Source of the DNA: Spirochaetota bacterium
Lineage (GTDB): Bacteria; Spirochaetota; UBA4802; JAKQUI01
Direction of reading: 5' to 3'
NCBI GenBank assembly: GCA_029562645.1
Contig: JAKQUI010000003.1
Location: 124,001 to 188,000, forward strand
Length of the DNA stretch: 64,000 nucleotides
Part shown: piece after piece, positions 1 through 8,550 of the stretch
Numbering within the stretch: the stretch's first letter is position 1
How the letters are laid out: each line of letters starts with the position of its first letter
Translations under genes and position numbers: made by a program
Notes under the pieces: model-generated
What the model was told of the DNA's origin: nothing
Seen by the model: the letters and a program-made list of their open reading frames with translations, nothing else
Database searches by the model: none

Positions 1-150
1 TATGTCGGCTCTATCGTCGTCCAGCAACAGGGGAAGATTAAAACCGACCAGTGGTCGAAGAGCCTCGCCGAGGACAAGCGCGTGCTCCTGAATGACTTCC
101 CGAAGCTCTCCACCCTGCGGGTTTCCGATCCGTATAACATCGTTCGATAG
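1..150 (+). CDS. C-terminal fragment of an unidentified protein
   Basis: An open frame runs from the first base of the window to a TAG at 148-150 and encodes the last 49 residues of a protein whose start lies outside. The tail is hydrophilic, begins YVGSIVVQQQGKIK and ends DPYNIVR; I do not recognise a family. A strong hairpin terminator follows 35 nt later, which supports this being a true gene end. No function is proposed. Confidence 0.5.
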   Translation, partial: YVGSIVVQQQGKIKTDQWSKSLAEDKRVLLNDFPKLSTLRVSDPYNIVR

Positions 151-185
151 TCGCGCTTCAGCGACGCTTGCAACGCCAATAGATC

Positions 186-222
186 ACGACGACCCCCGCG
201 CACCGGGGGTCGTCGTTTTTTC
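186..222 (+). terminator. Intrinsic terminator
   Basis: A perfect 12-bp stem (ACGACGACCCCC at 186-197 with GGGGGTCGTCGT at 205-216) encloses a 7-nt loop and runs into a T tract (216-222). It lies just after the partial gene that ends at 150, so it most likely ends that transcript. Confidence 0.85.
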
Positions 223-498
223 TTTCGATCGTTCACGCATTACTCGATGCATTCGCGGGCATGCAATCCGTCATCGTCATCGCAACATCACGCGTTGCGC
301 CAGGTATGCATGCCATGCGGGTTCGCACGTTCCGATCGCCTCGCTTCGCTCGCGACGACATGGTCCAAACAACACGCATACTTTTTTCCACACGAATGAT
401 CCGGAGCGCTTCCCGGCCAACACTCCCAGCACGGACCGGAAATGCGCGCCGGCAGCAGGCGTCGACAAACGATTCCTGAATTCGTCCGGAAAAAACAA
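223..498. other. Intergenic stretch upstream of argH with a REP-like word
   Basis: No credible gene is seen here; frames in this stretch are antisense or lack ribosome sites. At 331-360 the reverse strand reads TGTCGTCGCGAGCGAAGCGA followed by GGCGATCGGA. This resembles the dispersed GCGAGCGAAGCGAGGCGATC-type intergenic repeats found in many bacteria; that family link is from general knowledge. Confidence 0.4.
331..360 (-). repeat. REP-like intergenic word
   Basis: The stretch contains the partly self-complementary core CGAGCGAAGCGAGG on the minus strand. Only one clear copy was seen in the window, so calling it a repeat rests on similarity to the widespread class of such words. Confidence 0.35.
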
Positions 499-526
499 TT
501 GACGAAACGCGTCTCGCGGCCACAAT
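499..526 (+). promoter_or_regulatory. Possible argH promoter, nearly leaderless
   Basis: TTGACG (499-504) and CACAAT (521-526) are spaced by 16 nt. A start site 6-8 nt after the -10 would fall at the argH ATG at 534. No Shine-Dalgarno sequence is visible before that ATG, so the mRNA may be leaderless. The match is moderate and could be chance. Confidence 0.3.
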
Positions 527-533
527 CCCGCGC

Positions 534-1934
534 ATGGCAGGCGGCGAAAAGAAACTCTGGGGCGGGCGATTCGAAAAGCCCTCGGCGGACATCACCGAGC
601 GGCTCTCGGCGTCGATCCATTTCGACGCGCGCCTCTACCGCCACGACATCCGCGGGTCCATCGCCCACGCGAACATGCTGGCGAAAACGGGCATCATCAG
701 CCCGGCCGAGCGCGACGCAATCGTCGCGGGCCTGCGCGAGATCGAGCGCGAGATCGACGCAGGGACTTTCCGCTTCGAGCGCTCGCGCGAGGACATCCAC
801 ATGAACATCGAGGCGGCGCTCACCGAGCGGATCGGCGAGCCGGGCCGCAAGCTCCATACCGCGCGCTCGCGAAACGACCAGGTCGCGCTGGACACGCGCC
901 TGTACCTGCGCGACGCGATCGACGAGATCGACGCGCGGCTCGCGCGGCTCATCACCCTCCTGTCCGATCTGGCCGAGCGGCATATCGACATTGTGATGCC
1001 GGGCTACACGCACCTGCAGGTGGCGCAGCCCGTGCGCTTCTCCCAGCACCTTCTCGCCCACGCCTGGGCGCTCACGCGCGACCGACGGCGCCTCGCCTTC
1101 GCGCGCGAATCGGCAAACGAACTCCCGCTGGGCGCGGGGGCGCTCGCGGGCGTCAACTATCCCACCGACCGGGAGATGGTGCGCGACGAGCTCGGCTTCG
1201 CCGGGATCACCCCCAACTCGATGGACACGGTAAGCGACCGCGACTTCGCCCTTGATTTTCTCTACTGCGCCGCCGCGCTGGGCATGCATCTTTCGCGCTT
1301 CTGCGAGGAGCTCGTGCTCTGGTCGAGCGCCGAGTTCAACTTTGTCCGCCTGGCCGACGGCGTGACGACCGGTTCGTCCATCATGCCGCAGAAGCGCAAT
1401 CCCGACCTCGCCGAGCTCATCCGCGGCAAGAGCGGGCGGCTGTACGGAAACCTCATCGGCCTCCTCGCGACGCTCAAGGGGCTGCCGCTGGCGTACAACC
1501 GCGACATGCAGGAGGACAAGGAGCCGCTCTTCGACTCGGCCGACACCGTAACGCTCGCGCTCGAGGGAATGATCGAGATGCTGGCCACGATGACGGTGAA
1601 CGCCGACGTTATGCGCGCCGCTTTGTATCGCAATTTCTCCACCGCGACCGACCTCGCCGATTATCTCGCGAAGAAGGGCGTGCCCTTCCGCGAGGCGCAC
1701 GAGATCACCGGGCGCGTGGTGGCCCACTGCGAAAAGAACGGCATCGACTTCTTCGCGCTATCGGCCGATGCGCTTGCGAAAATCTCGCCCGCGTTTGGAC
1801 CCGACGCCGCGGCCCTCCTCTCCCCGGAGACATCGCCGGAGCGAAAGGTGTCGGCGGGCGGCACCGCTCGCGAGTCCGTTCTCCGACAAATCACCGCGCT
1901 GCGCCGGCTCGTCGACGCCCCCACCCATGGTTGA
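534..1934 (+). CDS. argH: Argininosuccinate lyase
   Basis: Splits argininosuccinate into arginine and fumarate, the last step of arginine synthesis; a cytosolic homotetramer of the fumarase/aspartase superfamily. The 466-residue product has the usual length. It opens with the typical LWGGRFEKP, carries the HTARSRNDQ substrate loop near residue 110, and has the superfamily signature GSSIMPQKRNPD near residue 281, which contains the mobile-loop serine. The ATG at 534 is the only start giving the normal N-terminus, although no ribosome site precedes it. The 3' end overlaps the next gene by 8 nt, so the two are probably co-transcribed. No other arginine genes are in the window. Confidence 0.96.
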   Translation: MAGGEKKLWGGRFEKPSADITERLSASIHFDARLYRHDIRGSIAHANMLAKTGIISPAERDAIVAGLREIEREIDAGTFRFERSREDIHMNIEAALTERIGEPGRKLHTARSRNDQVALDTRLYLRDAIDEIDARLARLITLLSDLAERHIDIVMPGYTHLQVAQPVRFSQHLLAHAWALTRDRRRLAFARESANELPLGAGALAGVNYPTDREMVRDELGFAGITPNSMDTVSDRDFALDFLYCAAALGMHLSRFCEELVLWSSAEFNFVRLADGVTTGSSIMPQKRNPDLAELIRGKSGRLYGNLIGLLATLKGLPLAYNRDMQEDKEPLFDSADTVTLALEGMIEMLATMTVNADVMRAALYRNFSTATDLADYLAKKGVPFREAHEITGRVVAHCEKNGIDFFALSADALAKISPAFGPDAAALLSPETSPERKVSAGGTARESVLRQITALRRLVDAPTHG

Positions 1935-2622
1935 TTCGCTCACCGGCATAGAGCTGAGCTCGCCGATTGTCATCGTGATGCGGCTCACGCTCGCGATGCT
2001 GGCGGGCTTTCTCATCGGCTTCGAGCGCGAGAAGCACCATCAGGCGGCGGGGGTCCGCACGCACATGGCGCTCGCCCTCGGCGCGAGCCTGGTGATGCTG
2101 CTCTCCATCTTCATTCCGACGATCTTCTATCCCGACGCGCCCGAATCGGACCCCGGGCGGCTCGCCGCACAGGTGATCAGCGGCATCGGTTTCCTAGGCG
2201 CGGGCGCCATCTTCCGCTTCGGATTCGACGTGCGCGGGCTCACCACCGCGGCGTCCATCTGGACGACATCCGGCATCGGGCTGGCGTTCGGCGCGGGGTT
2301 CTACTGGCTGGGCGTCATCGGCACCGCATTTCTCATCATCGTCCTGCAAGTCTTCGAGTTCGTCGAAAACTTCATGGTCGCGAAGCGATACATCCGCTTC
2401 CTCCACGTGACGTTTCGGAGCGACCAGTACGAGGCCAACAAGGTCATCAACCGCATCAAGCAGACCAAGCTGGAGATACGGCAGGTTTCCATCAAGGAAA
2501 ACGTCGAGGAAAAGACCACCGAGCTCATCGTCAACTGCCGCATCAGCGACGACTTCAGCATCCGCGAGCTCTTCGACAACATCAAGTCGCTGGGGCACAT
2601 CATCTCGATCCGGATCGATTGA
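1927..2622 (+). CDS. MgtC/SapB family membrane protein
   Basis: A 231-residue inner-membrane protein of the MgtC/SapB family. It has the family's N-terminal signature (LAGFLIGFEREKHHQAAGVRTH), then IGFLGAGAIFR and TTAASIWTTSGIGLAFG in the following membrane segments. A soluble C-terminal domain of about 85 residues follows and looks like the ACT-like tail of MgtC proteins. Some family members aid survival in low magnesium or modulate ATP synthase; the role here is unknown. The ATG at 1927 overlaps the argH stop; an internal ATG at 1978 would remove the first 17 residues. Confidence 0.85.
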   Translation: MVDSLTGIELSSPIVIVMRLTLAMLAGFLIGFEREKHHQAAGVRTHMALALGASLVMLLSIFIPTIFYPDAPESDPGRLAAQVISGIGFLGAGAIFRFGFDVRGLTTAASIWTTSGIGLAFGAGFYWLGVIGTAFLIIVLQVFEFVENFMVAKRYIRFLHVTFRSDQYEANKVINRIKQTKLEIRQVSIKENVEEKTTELIVNCRISDDFSIRELFDNIKSLGHIISIRID

Positions 2623-2670
2623 GCGGGCGGCGGACCATCATCGAATCAGCGCGCGGGGAGGCGTACGCAC

Positions 2671-3051
2671 ATGGACATTATTCTTCTCATCGGGGCCGGC
2701 TTCAATATCGCGGGAGGCATCGGAATTTTCGTTTCACAATTTGTCGAACTCCCGTACAGCTTCCCACGCGTGACCGCTCCCGACCGCGCCGATCCACCCG
2801 ACTACATGGTGTATCGCCTTTTCACCGTAGGCACGGCGTTCTCCTTCGGGGCGCTCTACCTCTATTTGTTCTTCCATCGGGAGAATGCGTACCCCTTCCT
2901 GATCTTCGGCATGGCGCTCAAATACTGGGCGTTTCTCACAAGCCTGATCGCGTATCGGCGGTATCGGATTCCCGCGGCGGTTTTCTTCAACTTTGGGCTG
3001 GGCAATCTCGCGGTGGGAATACTCTTCTCGGCATACCTGTTGATGCGCTAA
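2671..3051 (+). CDS. Small multi-pass membrane protein, unknown function
   Basis: A 126-residue protein with about four hydrophobic segments (near residues 2-22, 48-66, 74-93 and 103-123) separated by short charged loops. It has no signal peptide and no motif I recognise. A GGGGAGG-like ribosome site lies upstream of the ATG at 2671. It follows the mgtC-like gene by 48 nt and could belong to the same transcript. Function unknown. Confidence 0.6.
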   Translation: MDIILLIGAGFNIAGGIGIFVSQFVELPYSFPRVTAPDRADPPDYMVYRLFTVGTAFSFGALYLYLFFHRENAYPFLIFGMALKYWAFLTSLIAYRRYRIPAAVFFNFGLGNLAVGILFSAYLLMR

Positions 3052-3100
3052 TGGAGCGGCGGCGGATGGTCGCGCCCCGCCCCGCAGAACGAGATCGAGC

Positions 3101-4222
3101 TCACTCCAGCCGTATGCCGATGCTGTACAGCGTGTCGGAATCCTTCGCCGTTGTCCCCTCGCCGTAATTGAAGACAAACCGTATCGGGTACTCGCCGCTT
3201 TCCTCGCGCCAGATGACGACGATCTCGGCCGAAAAGGTCATTCGACTGCCGGAGAAGTGCGGTATGGTCCCGGGCGGGGTCACCTCCTGGACCTCGAAGC
3301 CGCGCTGTGCACACAGCGCGATCCATTTCGCATACGAAAGCTCCCATGAAAACCCGAGGGCGCGCCATTGCGTCGGCAGCGGATCGGAATTGGTTATATA
3401 CATCGAGTTCACGACGCCGTTCTCGTACCAGAAGTTCATGCCGGAAATAACGTAGTATTTAAACACCTGCCCGCGGTCGTCCTTTCCGGTCGCATGCCGG
3501 CCCATGCCCGCAAGCTCGCGCTCCGTCGTCCGCCCCAGCGTCACCCCATACAGCGGGAAAAGCGCGGGCGGCCCCGCACCCGAATTCGCCATCCCGGAGA
3601 TATCGAAGATGATCGCGCCGTTCTCAGCCCCCGAGCTTCCTCCGCCGTCCACGGTGATGCGTCCCGTGTACTCCACCGCGATTTCGCCCACCGGCAGGTG
3701 CTTTCGCGCCGTGAGTTCGAGGCGGTCCACGAACTGCCGGAACGATTCAACCTCCTGCGCGACGCCGGTCGCGGGGTCCTCGTCGATAGAGTTGACGACG
3801 ATCTCGATGGGCGCCACGTCGCGCGCGTGACGGCGCCGCACGGCGATTTCAAGAAGATGATGGAAGGAACCGGCGTCGGTCTCCGCGAGCATCTTTACGG
3901 TGCCCACGCTTTCAAAATACAGATCGCTCCCGCCGGAGATGAAATCCTCGATCGCCCCGCGGACATCGTCGCGTCTTCCGGCAGCGGCCCTGAAAGACTC
4001 CAGACCGTCGGCGGTGAGCCTGGGGACCCTGGTAAACTTCATTGCATCGAGGTAGCGCGCCAGATCGCTCAGGAGTACGGGCCACAGGAAGCGCTCGCCG
4101 AGCTGTCCCATCCCCCGTCCGAGGAGCCGGTCCGCCAACCGCCGCATCAAACCGCCGTCCCGACGCGGCGACGGGACCGGCGTATCACTCAGGCGTATTT
4201 TGACAATCGCTTTGTGCAACAT
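3101..4222 (-). CDS. Hypothetical protein, 373 residues
   Basis: No family is recognised. The product lacks a signal peptide and clear membrane segments. The N-terminal third is Arg/Leu rich and helical-looking; the C-terminal half is rich in beta-type stretches with many aromatic residues (for example MNFWYENGVVNSMYI and RMTFSAEIVVIWREE). Codon use matches the neighbours, and the frame is far longer than expected by chance. It converges with the small membrane-protein gene ending at 3051. The start at 4222 has only a weak ribosome site and could be a little further in. It may be a lineage-specific protein. Confidence 0.6.
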   Translation of the reverse strand: MLHKAIVKIRLSDTPVPSPRRDGGLMRRLADRLLGRGMGQLGERFLWPVLLSDLARYLDAMKFTRVPRLTADGLESFRAAAGRRDDVRGAIEDFISGGSDLYFESVGTVKMLAETDAGSFHHLLEIAVRRRHARDVAPIEIVVNSIDEDPATGVAQEVESFRQFVDRLELTARKHLPVGEIAVEYTGRITVDGGGSSGAENGAIIFDISGMANSGAGPPALFPLYGVTLGRTTERELAGMGRHATGKDDRGQVFKYYVISGMNFWYENGVVNSMYITNSDPLPTQWRALGFSWELSYAKWIALCAQRGFEVQEVTPPGTIPHFSGSRMTFSAEIVVIWREESGEYPIRFVFNYGEGTTAKDSDTLYSIGIRLE

Positions 4223-4289
4223 GACCGCTGAGCGTATCGCGCCCCCGGCATCGTGTCAATTGATAATTTCGCGGTTCGCTCGACGCGCG

Positions 4290-5537
4290 TCAGCGGATCA
4301 CCCCGAACGCGACCTCGAGGGCGAGCACCCCCATCGAAAGGGCGAGCGTCGCAAGCGTGACGATGACGCCGGGCCTCAGAAACTCGCGGAAGCCGATGCG
4401 CACGCCCAGGCCCTGCGCCGATTCGATCACGATGAGATTGGCCATCGCGCCGATGATGGTCGCGTTGCCCGCGAGGGTCGAGGCCGAGGCGAGCGCAAGC
4501 CAGAGCGCCTCGCTGCCGGCGTTTTTCATCAGCGGCAGCATGACGATCGTGAACGGGACATTGCTCACGATCTGCGAGAGCGCGAGGCTCAGGGCGTGGA
4601 TGATGCCGAGGCCCGCGATGTCGGGGCGGAGCGTTCCAACGTCGTGCACATGCGACATCAGCCCCGCCGCCTCGACGCCGTGCACGACGATGAACAGCGA
4701 CGCGAAGAAGAGGAGGAGCACCCAGTCGATGCTCTTGATGACGGTGGACGGCTTGATCTTTCCGAAGATGAGCACGAGCGATGCGCCCACCAGCGCGATC
4801 ACCGGAATGGAGAGATGGAGCAGGTGGCTGAGAAAAAAGAGGACGATGACGAGCGCAAAGATGGGCACGGAGAACTTCATCGAAGCGTAATTGTACTCGA
4901 AACCGTTCTCGTCGTATTCGATGGGGCCGAGCTCGGCGAAGTGGCGGCGATAGACCGCGCGCACCACGGCCACGACGATACACAGGCCCAGGAGCGAAAT
5001 GGGCAGCAGGCACAGCAGGAAGCGCGCGTACGGAATGCCGGAGTTGATGCCGATGAGCATGTTCTGCGGATTGCCGGTGATGGTCATCGCGCTTCCCACG
5101 TTCGAGGCGAGGATCTCGGCGATGAGATAGGGTATGGGATCCACGCGCGAGGCGCGGCAGATGGCGATGACGACGGGCGTAAAGAGAAGCACCACCGCGT
5201 CGTTCACCAGGAAGGCGCTCGCGATCCCCGTCACGAACGTGACCGCCGCCAGGAGCCGCAACCGCGTTTTCGCGAGGGCGATCGTGCGGCGGGCGATGAG
5301 CGAGAAGAAGCCGTCGAGCTCCAGGGTCGCGACCACGATCATCATGCCCAGAAGGAGCGCGATGGTGTTGGCGTCGATGGAGCGCACGGCCTCGTCGAAT
5401 GTGATAACGCCGCAGAGGACCATCGCCACGGCCCCGAAAAAAGCCGCGGAGGGCCGGTCCACGTTCACCCACGGCAACCGCGTGAAGATGATACCGGTGT
5501 AGGTGATGATGAAGATGACAAGCGCGATGGTCTGCAT
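4290..5537 (-). CDS. SLC13 / ArsB-NhaD superfamily permease
   Basis: A 415-residue inner-membrane transporter with about 10-11 hydrophobic segments and the two pseudo-symmetric signature loops of the ion-transporter superfamily: GSAMTITGNPQNMLIG near residue 150 and STLAGNATIIGAMANLIV near residue 365. Such proteins move sodium, arsenite, or anions such as dicarboxylates and sulfate; the substrate cannot be read from sequence. It lies 7 nt after the mobA stop on the same strand, so a molybdenum-related oxyanion is a possible but unproven substrate. Confidence 0.82.
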   Translation of the reverse strand: MQTIALVIFIITYTGIIFTRLPWVNVDRPSAAFFGAVAMVLCGVITFDEAVRSIDANTIALLLGMMIVVATLELDGFFSLIARRTIALAKTRLRLLAAVTFVTGIASAFLVNDAVVLLFTPVVIAICRASRVDPIPYLIAEILASNVGSAMTITGNPQNMLIGINSGIPYARFLLCLLPISLLGLCIVVAVVRAVYRRHFAELGPIEYDENGFEYNYASMKFSVPIFALVIVLFFLSHLLHLSIPVIALVGASLVLIFGKIKPSTVIKSIDWVLLLFFASLFIVVHGVEAAGLMSHVHDVGTLRPDIAGLGIIHALSLALSQIVSNVPFTIVMLPLMKNAGSEALWLALASASTLAGNATIIGAMANLIVIESAQGLGVRIGFREFLRPGVIVTLATLALSMGVLALEVAFGVIR

Positions 5538-5544
5538 GGCCGTG

Positions 5545-6126
5545 TTACGGCGGAGAGAGAGCGCGATCGAGGTCCTCGCGCGTATTGATGTTCACGAACG
5601 TCCGCAGCGCGGGGTCCACGACCCGGATGTCCGCCTCGGGTATCTCGCGCACGCGCACCTGCGGAAAGAAGCGGATTATCTGCCTGATGTTCGCCTCGAT
5701 GCTCGCAGCCATGTGCGGCAGACACGCCTTCGCATAGATCGCCATGAGCGGCTCGTAGTAGCCGTCTATCCGCGGCACGACGATATCGACATCCTCGAAC
5801 CGCGAGAGCACAAGGTCCATGACGGCCGGATCGACGAACGGCATGTCGCAGGCCGTGACGAAGACCGCCTCGCCGCTCGCGTGCCATAACCCGGTGTAGA
5901 TCCCGCCGAGCGACCCGAAGTTCGGATGGATGTCGGTGACGATGCGCGCATCGAGGCCCTGATACGCATCGGGCTCGTTGGTGACGATGAGCACCTCGGC
6001 GAAGCGGCGCGCGTGCGCCGCGAGCGCGATGTCGATGATGCGCGCGCCATCGAATTCGACAAACGCCTTGTTCGATCCGAACCGGCTGTTCTTTCCGCCG
6101 CTCAGGATAACGCCGGAGATGCTCAT
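5545..6126 (-). CDS. mobA: Molybdenum cofactor guanylyltransferase
   Basis: Transfers GMP from GTP to Mo-molybdopterin to make the guanine dinucleotide cofactor used by DMSO-reductase-type enzymes. The 193-residue protein has the nucleotidyltransferase loop SGGKNSRFGSNKA at residues 9-21, the NEPDAY region, and the metal-binding TACDMPFVDPAV. A longer frame exists upstream, but the ATG at 6126 gives the normal MobA N-terminus (MSISGVILSGGKN). It lies 16 nt after mobB, giving a mobB-mobA-permease operon on the minus strand. Confidence 0.92.
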   Translation of the reverse strand: MSISGVILSGGKNSRFGSNKAFVEFDGARIIDIALAAHARRFAEVLIVTNEPDAYQGLDARIVTDIHPNFGSLGGIYTGLWHASGEAVFVTACDMPFVDPAVMDLVLSRFEDVDIVVPRIDGYYEPLMAIYAKACLPHMAASIEANIRQIIRFFPQVRVREIPEADIRVVDPALRTFVNINTREDLDRALSPP

Positions 6127-6142
6127 CGCGCCTGTTCCATCG

Positions 6143-6811
6143 TCATCGTTCCTCCGGCGCGCGCGCCGAGATCGCGATTCGAAGCTCCCGCGCATCGCCG
6201 CATTCTTTGAGCCCGGACACCATCCCGCGGATTCCGTTCGCGAGCATGGCCTGCACGAACGGCTTGAGCGGGACGACAGCCCCGTCCACCGTGAGCGTGA
6301 CCGCGGGGCCGCGCGTCGCGGCGAGCGCCTCACGCTCGATGAGATCGCACAGCCCGGGCGCGTCGTTGATATCGTACTGCGGCACATCGATCGAGAGGCG
6401 CGTATCGGTCGCGACGGCGAGGAGATTGTCCCCCGCGCCGCACAGGAGATCGGGATAGGCCTCGCGCCGGTGCACCTCGATCTTGGCCTTGTCGTTCCCC
6501 TTGTAGCCTTCAGTGATGATGATGTCGGCGTCGTCGATGAAACGCGCGGCAATTTCATCGATCGTCATGTCGCCCTCGATGTCCTTGACCAGCGCCACGC
6601 GCGCGGCCGAGGCGATGACCGTCATCACCGCGCCGGCCTGCTTGTGACGGAAGCTGTCCTTGCCCTCATGGTCGATGTCGAAGCCGTGGAGATTGTGCTT
6701 GATGGTCGCCACGCGGCGACCACGCCGGGTGAGCTCCGCGACGAGCTTCTCCACCAGCGTGGTCTTGCCCGTATTGGACCGCCCGACGATCGATACGATG
6801 GGTATGTTCAT
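6143..6811 (-). CDS. mobB: Molybdopterin-guanine dinucleotide biosynthesis adaptor MobB
   Basis: A GTP-binding P-loop protein that assists MobA. It has a Walker A GRSNTGKTT at residues 10-18, then KHNLHGFDIDHEGKDSFRHKQAGA, which is typical of MobB, and DADIIITEGYKG. At 222 residues it is about 50 longer than short MobB proteins; the extra C-terminal block (VDGAVVPLKPFVQAML...IRGMVSGLK) looks like the tail seen in some anaerobe MobB proteins. It is the first gene of the mob transcript. The upstream region is shared with the divergent thiamine operon. Confidence 0.92.
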   Translation of the reverse strand: MNIPIVSIVGRSNTGKTTLVEKLVAELTRRGRRVATIKHNLHGFDIDHEGKDSFRHKQAGAVMTVIASAARVALVKDIEGDMTIDEIAARFIDDADIIITEGYKGNDKAKIEVHRREAYPDLLCGAGDNLLAVATDTRLSIDVPQYDINDAPGLCDLIEREALAATRGPAVTLTVDGAVVPLKPFVQAMLANGIRGMVSGLKECGDARELRIAISARAPEER

Positions 6812-6960
6812 ACACGCCTCCCGCGCATGGCCCGCGCGACCGGTGCCGTAGTAGCGTCGGCGCGGAGCGGGCGCAAGAACATTTTTGCCGGTGACGGGGC
6901 CGGCGATCGCCTGATCGCATCACCGCACCATCATATTTCCCCATTTTATCATCAAACCGC

Positions 6961-6989
6961 TTGACTCAAGCGCGCACCGTCCGTATGTT
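6961..6989 (+). promoter_or_regulatory. Promoter of the thiamine operon
   Basis: TTGACT (6961-6966) and TATGTT (6984-6989) are separated by exactly 17 nt. A start site about 7 nt downstream coincides with the 5' edge of the TPP riboswitch, which supports the assignment. Confidence 0.8.
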
Positions 6990-6995
6990 TGATCC

Positions 6996-7073
6996 GCCAT
7001 GGGGTGGTTCCGCACCGGAGCCTGAGATTATACCCGTTGAACCTGATCTGGGTAATGCCAGCGAAGGGACGCG
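6996..7073 (+). promoter_or_regulatory. TPP riboswitch (thi-box)
   Basis: The conserved thi-box elements are present in order: GGGG at 7001-7004, CTGAGAT at 7022-7028, ACCC at 7032-7035, CCTGATCTGGGTAATGCC at 7042-7059 and GCGAAGGGA at 7061-7069. These form the pyrimidine- and pyrophosphate-sensing arms that bind thiamine pyrophosphate. There is no terminator before thiM, so control is probably at translation. AACTC (7082-7086) could pair with GAGTT (7131-7135) beside the thiM ribosome site; that pairing is inference. Confidence 0.95.
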
Positions 7074-7138
7074 CGTCGCATAACTCTCTCTCCACTCAAC
7101 ACCACACCCATCATCGCATTCTAAATGAAGGAGTTGTC

Positions 7139-7942
7139 ATGATGGATGTTTATGCGTACCTGAAGGCGGTGCACGACCGGCAGCCGCTCGTGCACCATAT
7201 CACCAACTGGGTCACCATCTACGATTGCGCGCAGGCCGTGAAGTCGCTGGGCGCCTCGCCCGTGATGGCGCACGCCCCCGAGGAGGCCGCCGACATGGCG
7301 TCGCTCGCCGCGGCCGTCGCGCTCAACATCGGCACGCTCACCGACGAGGTCGTGGAGGCCATGAAGCTCGCCGCGCAGGCCGCAAACAGGAAGGGCGCGC
7401 CCGTCGTGCTCGACGTCTGCGGCGCGGGCGCAACGCCCTACCGCGACCGGAAGAACATCGAACTCCTGGACGAGACGCGCATCGACGTCATCAAGGGGAA
7501 CGCCTCGGAGATCGCGCGGATCGCGGGGCGCGACGTGCACACGAAGGGCGTCGATGCGGGCCATGTGGCCGACGATCTCCAGAAGATCGCGATGGAGCTC
7601 GCGGCGGAACGCGCCTGCGTCGTGGCGGTCACGGGACCGATCGACATCGTCGCAGACGCGCAGCGCGCCATCAGCATCGCGAACGGCCACGAGATGATGA
7701 CGCGCGTGGTGGGGACCGGCTGCATGGCCACGTCGCTTATCGCGACCTTCGTCGGTGCTTCACCGGGCAACCTGCTCGAGGCCGCCGCGGCCGCGCTCGC
7801 CTGCTACGGGATCGCGGGGGAAATCGCCGCCGGAAAGGCCGACGGCCCGGCCTCGTATAAAACGCTCCTGCTCGACGAGCTCTACCGGCTTTCGCAGCTC
7901 GATGCGAAATCGATCGCGACGCGCGCCCGGGTGTCGGGATGA
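7139..7942 (+). CDS. thiM: Hydroxyethylthiazole kinase
   Basis: Phosphorylates 4-methyl-5-(2-hydroxyethyl)thiazole, feeding salvaged or newly made thiazole into thiamine synthesis. The 267-residue protein has the ribokinase-like family marks: VHHITNWVTIYDCAQ near the N-terminus, GNASEIARIAG around residue 120, and the catalytic region VVGTGCMATSLIA with its anion-hole GTGC. A GAAGGAG ribosome site (7126-7132) precedes the paired ATG codons at 7139 and 7142. It is the first gene of thiM-thiE-thiC-thiL, directly under the TPP riboswitch. Confidence 0.94.
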   Translation: MMDVYAYLKAVHDRQPLVHHITNWVTIYDCAQAVKSLGASPVMAHAPEEAADMASLAAAVALNIGTLTDEVVEAMKLAAQAANRKGAPVVLDVCGAGATPYRDRKNIELLDETRIDVIKGNASEIARIAGRDVHTKGVDAGHVADDLQKIAMELAAERACVVAVTGPIDIVADAQRAISIANGHEMMTRVVGTGCMATSLIATFVGASPGNLLEAAAAALACYGIAGEIAAGKADGPASYKTLLLDELYRLSQLDAKSIATRARVSG

Positions 7943-8550
7943 AGGGGTACTACTTCATCACCGATTCCGGCTTGAGCGCCGGCGGCACCATGCACGATGT
8001 CCGCTGCGCCGTGATGGCGGGCGTGCGCGTGGTCCAGTACCGGGAAAAGGACGCGCCCTCGGGCGTCATGTACCGCGAGGCCCATGAGATCGCGGAGCTG
8101 TGCGCGGGAAGCGCGACGAGGCTCATCATCAACGATCGCGTCGACATCGCGCTCGCGGTCGGCGCCGACGGCGTGCACATCGGGCAGGACGACCTGCCCT
8201 ACCCGGTCGCGCGCCGCCTGCTGGGACCGGACCGCATCATCGGGGTCACGGTCCACAGCCTCGACGAGGCGATCGACGCCGAGCGCGCGGGCGCCGACTA
8301 TCTCGGGGTGAGCCCCATCTTCGCCACCGGCACCAAGCTCGACGCGGGGCATCCCTGCGGCGTCGAAACGCTGGCGAAGATCCGCGCCGCCTGCCGGCTG
8401 CCGCTGGTCGCGATCGGCGGCATCGACCTCGAGAACGTCGACGAGGTGATTTCAGCGGGGGCCGACATGGCCTGCGCCATCTCCGCGGTGGTCGCCAAGA
8501 GCGATGTGCCCGAGGAGATACTCCAGTTCCAGAGGAAGTTTGGCTTATGA
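7939..8550 (+). CDS. thiE: Thiamine-phosphate synthase
   Basis: Joins HMP-pyrophosphate to thiazole phosphate, giving thiamine phosphate. The 203-residue TIM barrel has VQYREKDAPS (pyrophosphate binding), LIINDRVDIALAVGADGVHIGQDDLP and GADYLGVSPIFATGTK, all typical of ThiE, then the glycine-rich AIGGI phosphate site. Its ATG overlaps the thiM stop (ATGA) and its stop overlaps the thiC start in the same way, so translation is coupled along the operon. Confidence 0.95.
   Translation: MKGYYFITDSGLSAGGTMHDVRCAVMAGVRVVQYREKDAPSGVMYREAHEIAELCAGSATRLIINDRVDIALAVGADGVHIGQDDLPYPVARRLLGPDRIIGVTVHSLDEAIDAERAGADYLGVSPIFATGTKLDAGHPCGVETLAKIRAACRLPLVAIGGIDLENVDEVISAGADMACAISAVVAKSDVPEEILQFQRKFGL

Noticed and set aside
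288-1727. A 479-residue open frame antisense to argH
   Set aside because: Covers argH, which has full family motifs; the antisense product resembles nothing and is a shadow frame.
6143-6260. C-terminal extension of MobB as a novel fused domain
   Set aside because: A similar tail is known in some anaerobe MobB proteins, so it is not a new fusion.
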